A stretch of 64,000 nt of DNA, taken from Humidesulfovibrio sp. (lineage in GTDB: Bacteria; Desulfobacterota; Desulfovibrionia; Desulfovibrionales; Desulfovibrionaceae). This document shows, piece after piece, positions 62,063 to 64,000 of this stretch. Made by a program: the position numbers and the translations under genes. Below the pieces are notes generated by a model. That model was not told the DNA's origin. It saw only the letters and a list, made by a program, of their open reading frames with translations, and searched no databases. Position 1 is the first letter of the stretch. Every line of letters begins with the position of its first letter. The stretch is from contig NZ_JAVHLD010000013.1 of NCBI RefSeq assembly GCF_031082295.1, forward strand, positions 1 to 64,000. The letters are read 5' to 3'.

Positions 62063-62631
62063 TTCGCCCACTCCTTGAGCAGCGTTTGCAGCTTGTCGCG
62101 CTGGGACACCACCCCCTCGCACCAGGCCACGTAGTCGATGTGGTCCGCCATGGCGTCGGCTATGGTTGCATTGCCCTGCCCGGCACCAGCAGGGGCGGCG
62201 GCGGCGGCTTGTCCAGCAGCTCGGCCGGGACCACCGGCTTGGGGCACACCGGGGGCGGACAGGCGCCGGGCCTGGTTCCACAGCTGCACAGCGTCAGCAG
62301 GCAGCACGCAATCAGCAGGTATCTCGCGCGTGACATAGACGATCCTCCCCCGCAGTCTGGAGCGCTGCGTTTCGATGGTGCGCTTGGTGTCGATGAGCTC
62401 CACGGCCAAGCCGTTGGAAAAAACGATGGCGGCCTGCTGCTTGAGCACGGCCTCGCGCGTGGCCTCGGCCAGGTTGGCGCTGTACTCGGCCCGCAGCTTG
62501 TTCTCGGCGCTGGCGCTTCCGCGCGTCCAGCCCCACCAGCCGCCCACGAGCAGCGCCACCAGCACGGCGGCCACCGCTCCCAGCAGCATGGCGCCGCCGC
62601 GGTTGCTCATGCCCAAAGGATTAGTCAGCAT
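62059..62631 (-). CDS. i-spanin (Rz-like)
   Basis: This 190-aa protein has an N-terminal membrane anchor (AMLLGAVAAVLVALLVGGWW) and a periplasmic coiled coil (about 40-110: AENKLRAEYSANLAEATREA, LIDTKRTIETQRSRL), then an Ala/Gly/Pro-rich region. This is the layout of an inner-membrane spanin subunit that fuses with an outer-membrane lipoprotein to complete lysis. An o-spanin gene is fully embedded in the +1 frame (next entry), which strongly supports the assignment. Start overlaps the preceding stop by 11 nt. Confidence 0.82.
   Translation of the reverse strand: MLTNPLGMSNRGGAMLLGAVAAVLVALLVGGWWGWTRGSASAENKLRAEYSANLAEATREAVLKQQAAIVFSNGLAVELIDTKRTIETQRSRLRGRIVYVTREIPADCVLPADAVQLWNQARRLSAPGVPQAGGPGRAAGQAAAAAPAGAGQGNATIADAMADHIDYVAWCEGVVSQRDKLQTLLKEWAK
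62160..62336 (-). CDS. Embedded o-spanin lipoprotein (Rz1-like), absent from ORF track
   Basis: Reading the +1 frame inside the i-spanin gene gives a 58-aa ORF: ATG at 62336, stop TAG at 62160. It starts MSRARYLLIACCLLTLCSC, a lipoprotein signal with lipobox LCSC, and continues as a Pro-rich short chain (PGACPPPVCPKPVVPAELL, then five prolines) typical of Rz1 outer-membrane lipoproteins. It partners the i-spanin to disrupt the outer membrane at lysis. Length and Pro content fit the family. It is too short for the supplied track. Confidence 0.85.
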   Translation of the reverse strand: MSRARYLLIACCLLTLCSCGTRPGACPPPVCPKPVVPAELLDKPPPPPLLVPGRAMQP

Positions 62632-62833
62632 GGTTCACCCCCATGGTGTACAGGTCGTTCCAGGCGTGGATGAGCTCCGGCACCTGGGCAAAGGGCAGGG
62701 CCTCGACCTTGATGCCGCAGGAGCATTCCAGGCTGGCGCCGTCCGGGCCGGACACGAGCAACGGCAGTTCCCCGCAATGGCAGCGCACGGTGTGCAGGGG
62801 CTTGTTTGTCTCTCCGGCGATGAACACGCTCAT
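62621..62833 (-). CDS. Small Zn-ribbon-like phage protein
   Basis: The real protein is about 70 aa (MSVFIAGETNKPLHTVRCHCG...), starting at 62833 where ATGA overlaps the transglycosylase stop. Two CxC pairs, CHC near residue 18 and CSC near 43, suggest a zinc-binding fold. It lies within the lysis cassette; function is unknown. Confidence 0.65.
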   Translation of the reverse strand: MSVFIAGETNKPLHTVRCHCGELPLLVSGPDGASLECSCGIKVEALPFAQVPELIHAWNDLYTMGVNHAD

Positions 62834-63495
62834 GGCGCCACCCCCCTGCCCCACCCCGCGGCCTCGTACACGGGCATGAGCCTGCGCATGATGCGCTGGG
62901 GATAGCCCCGGTTCTCCCGCCAGGCGGCCACGGAACGCCCGGCGTTCACCTTGTCCACGTGGCCCCACCAGCGCGCGCGGTCATAGCCTTGCTGCTCGGC
63001 CAGGGCCTGGTCGCGGTAGACCCAGCCCAGGCCGCCGTTGTAGGCGGAGAGCGTCATGGCCCACAGGTCGAAGTCGCTGGCGGCCTTGATGCGGCGCTTG
63101 TTCTGGAGGTCGTAAGCGCAGAGCGCGCGGGCGGCCCAAACGGGGTTGGTCGGCAAAGCCGGGCCCAGGTCCGTGCGCTGGCGACCCATGTCGCGCGCCG
63201 TGGCCGGCATGAACTGCGCCAGCCCGCGCGCACCTACCGGAGACACGGCCTCGGGGTTGCAGCCGCTTTCCTGGGTCATCTGCGCCATGAACAGGGCAAC
63301 GGGCGCGTCCGGCCCGGCCTCGGCCAGGGCGGCCTTGCGCATCAGATCCTTGTAACGGTAGCAGGCGGCCGGGATGTCGCCCCAGCCGTGCGCAGTGGAC
63401 ATGGACAGCACGGACGCGAATATGCCTGCCAAAAGCAGCACGAGCACGGCCCGCAGCGCCCAGCGAATGACGATGACGCCCGGCTGCGTGGCCAT
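62830..63495 (-). CDS. Endolysin: lytic transglycosylase (SLT) with signal anchor
   Basis: This 221-aa protein has an N-terminal hydrophobic segment (WALRAVLVLLLAGIFASVLS), probably a signal anchor or signal peptide, then an SLT domain: MAQMTQESGCNPEAVSPVGA (catalytic Glu in QES), RGLAQFMPATA, and MTLSAYNGGLGWVYRD. It cleaves the glycan strand of peptidoglycan at lysis. It is encoded after the holin and before the spanins. Confidence 0.85.
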   Translation of the reverse strand: MATQPGVIVIRWALRAVLVLLLAGIFASVLSMSTAHGWGDIPAACYRYKDLMRKAALAEAGPDAPVALFMAQMTQESGCNPEAVSPVGARGLAQFMPATARDMGRQRTDLGPALPTNPVWAARALCAYDLQNKRRIKAASDFDLWAMTLSAYNGGLGWVYRDQALAEQQGYDRARWWGHVDKVNAGRSVAAWRENRGYPQRIMRRLMPVYEAAGWGRGVAP

Positions 63496-63496
63496 G

Positions 63497-63853
63497 CTAG
63501 TTCCCCAAGGCCACGGCGAGCACGCAGGCCACGATGGTCAGGACCTTGAGCGCGGCGCAGACCAGGAACTCCAGTTCCTTGCCGGGCGCCACCTTGAAGT
63601 CCGATTCACCGGGCTTGAAGATCATGCACAGGTGCCACGGCTCGGCCAGGCGCGCGCTGGGCTTCAGATAGGGCACCAGGGTGTCGAACAGCAGCGCGCC
63701 GATGACCCCGCCAGCGCACGGAGCCAACACCTTGCCGAACAGTTGCGACAGGTTGTTAGGGTTGGTGAGCACCAGCAGCGCGGAAAAGATGCAGACTGAG
63801 ACGATCCACCAGATGAGGCGAGGCGGCTTGTTTACGTCGGTGTCTTTGAACAT
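63497..63853 (-). CDS. Putative holin (three membrane segments)
   Basis: This 118-aa protein has three hydrophobic segments: LIWWIVSVCIFSALLVL, APCAGGVIGALLFDTL and LEFLVCAALKVLTIVACVLA. It is located at the head of the lysis cassette with 1 bp before the transglycosylase gene. Size, topology and location fit a holin that opens the inner membrane at a set time. AAGGGGG precedes the ATG. The family is not certain. Confidence 0.7.
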   Translation of the reverse strand: MFKDTDVNKPPRLIWWIVSVCIFSALLVLTNPNNLSQLFGKVLAPCAGGVIGALLFDTLVPYLKPSARLAEPWHLCMIFKPGESDFKVAPGKELEFLVCAALKVLTIVACVLAVALGN

Positions 63854-63905
63854 GTTGCCCCCTTGTTTTCATCATCAGGGGCATGGCAAAATTTGGTGTC
63901 AATGA

Positions 63906-63938
63906 CGAAAAAGCCCCTAGTCCGAAAACCAGGGGCTT
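63906..63938 (-). terminator. Intrinsic terminator upstream of the holin gene
   Basis: Read on the minus strand, AAGCCCCT / AGGGGCTT with a 12-nt loop is followed by TTTTTCG. It probably ends a transcript coming from genes beyond the right edge. The remaining sequence 63939-64000 shows no gene. Confidence 0.65.
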
Positions 63939-64000
63939 GACGGTCCGCAGCAGAGTCTGGCGGGAGATGTTAAGTCATTTTGAGAAAGGCTTATCCGGTA

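Overview
This 64-kb window is GC-rich (by eye roughly 60-65%) and looks like a chromosome segment of a Desulfovibrionaceae-type delta-proteobacterium (inference). The support is general protein character, a cheB-HEAT-cheR-parA-cheW-cheY-cheA gene order that I associate with Desulfovibrio-like genomes, and a GGDEF/HDOD signalling cluster. It divides into a host part (about 1-36,600) and the late half of a prophage (about 36,600-64,000) abutting the 3' end of a tRNA-Pro(CGG) gene.

Host part, left to right. Positions 1-320 hold three diverged ~105-bp non-coding repeats. Next come an AlkD-like DNA alkylation repair protein, an AraC/GyrI-like regulator, asnS (-) and ftsY (+), then a DUF3124 lipoprotein-like/exported protein and an RluA-type pseudouridine synthase (both -). 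A long + strand run carries an ornithine-cyclodeaminase-family protein, a DMT exporter, addA and addB (overlapping start/stop codons), a PPC-domain protein, lhgO, a nitronate monooxygenase family protein, a cyclophilin, then upp-uraA for uracil salvage. A - strand block follows with a DUF523 protein, xerC, a GGDEF response protein, an HDOD protein, a small conserved protein, dprA and a CpoB/YbgF-like lipoprotein. An unidentified integral membrane protein sits on +. Finally a seven-gene chemotaxis operon runs on - from cheB (36334) to cheA (27376). It includes a ParA-family ATPase and a large HEAT-repeat protein, suggesting a chemosensory array that is positioned or segregated in the cell.

Prophage part. 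All 25 recognised genes are on the minus strand, so the order of expression is right to left: holin, signal-anchored lytic transglycosylase, a small Zn-ribbon-like protein, i-spanin with an o-spanin fully embedded in another frame, a small membrane protein, terS, terL, a small protein, portal, a Bbp19-like protein, scaffold, major capsid, a Bbp16-like cement protein, an unknown protein, then a run syntenic with phage T7 genes 11-12-13-14-15-16-17 (tail tube A and B, internal virion proteins, tail fibre N-terminus), and finally distal tail/decoration proteins ending at the tRNA. The head genes resemble Bordetella phage BPP-1 and the tail/ejection module resembles T7, so this is a short-tailed (podovirus) prophage. 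Integrase, repressor and replication genes are not in the window and should lie beyond 64,000.

The most striking element is a 2858-aa protein in the T7 gp16 slot. It is more than twice the T7 length and carries a barnase/EndoU-like nuclease-type module, a conserved phage-polyvalent module, a zincin HESGH motif and C-terminal hydrophobic segments. It looks like a giant ejected 'polyvalent' protein that may deliver enzymatic activities with the DNA. Gene identities are from reading the translations; no database search was possible.
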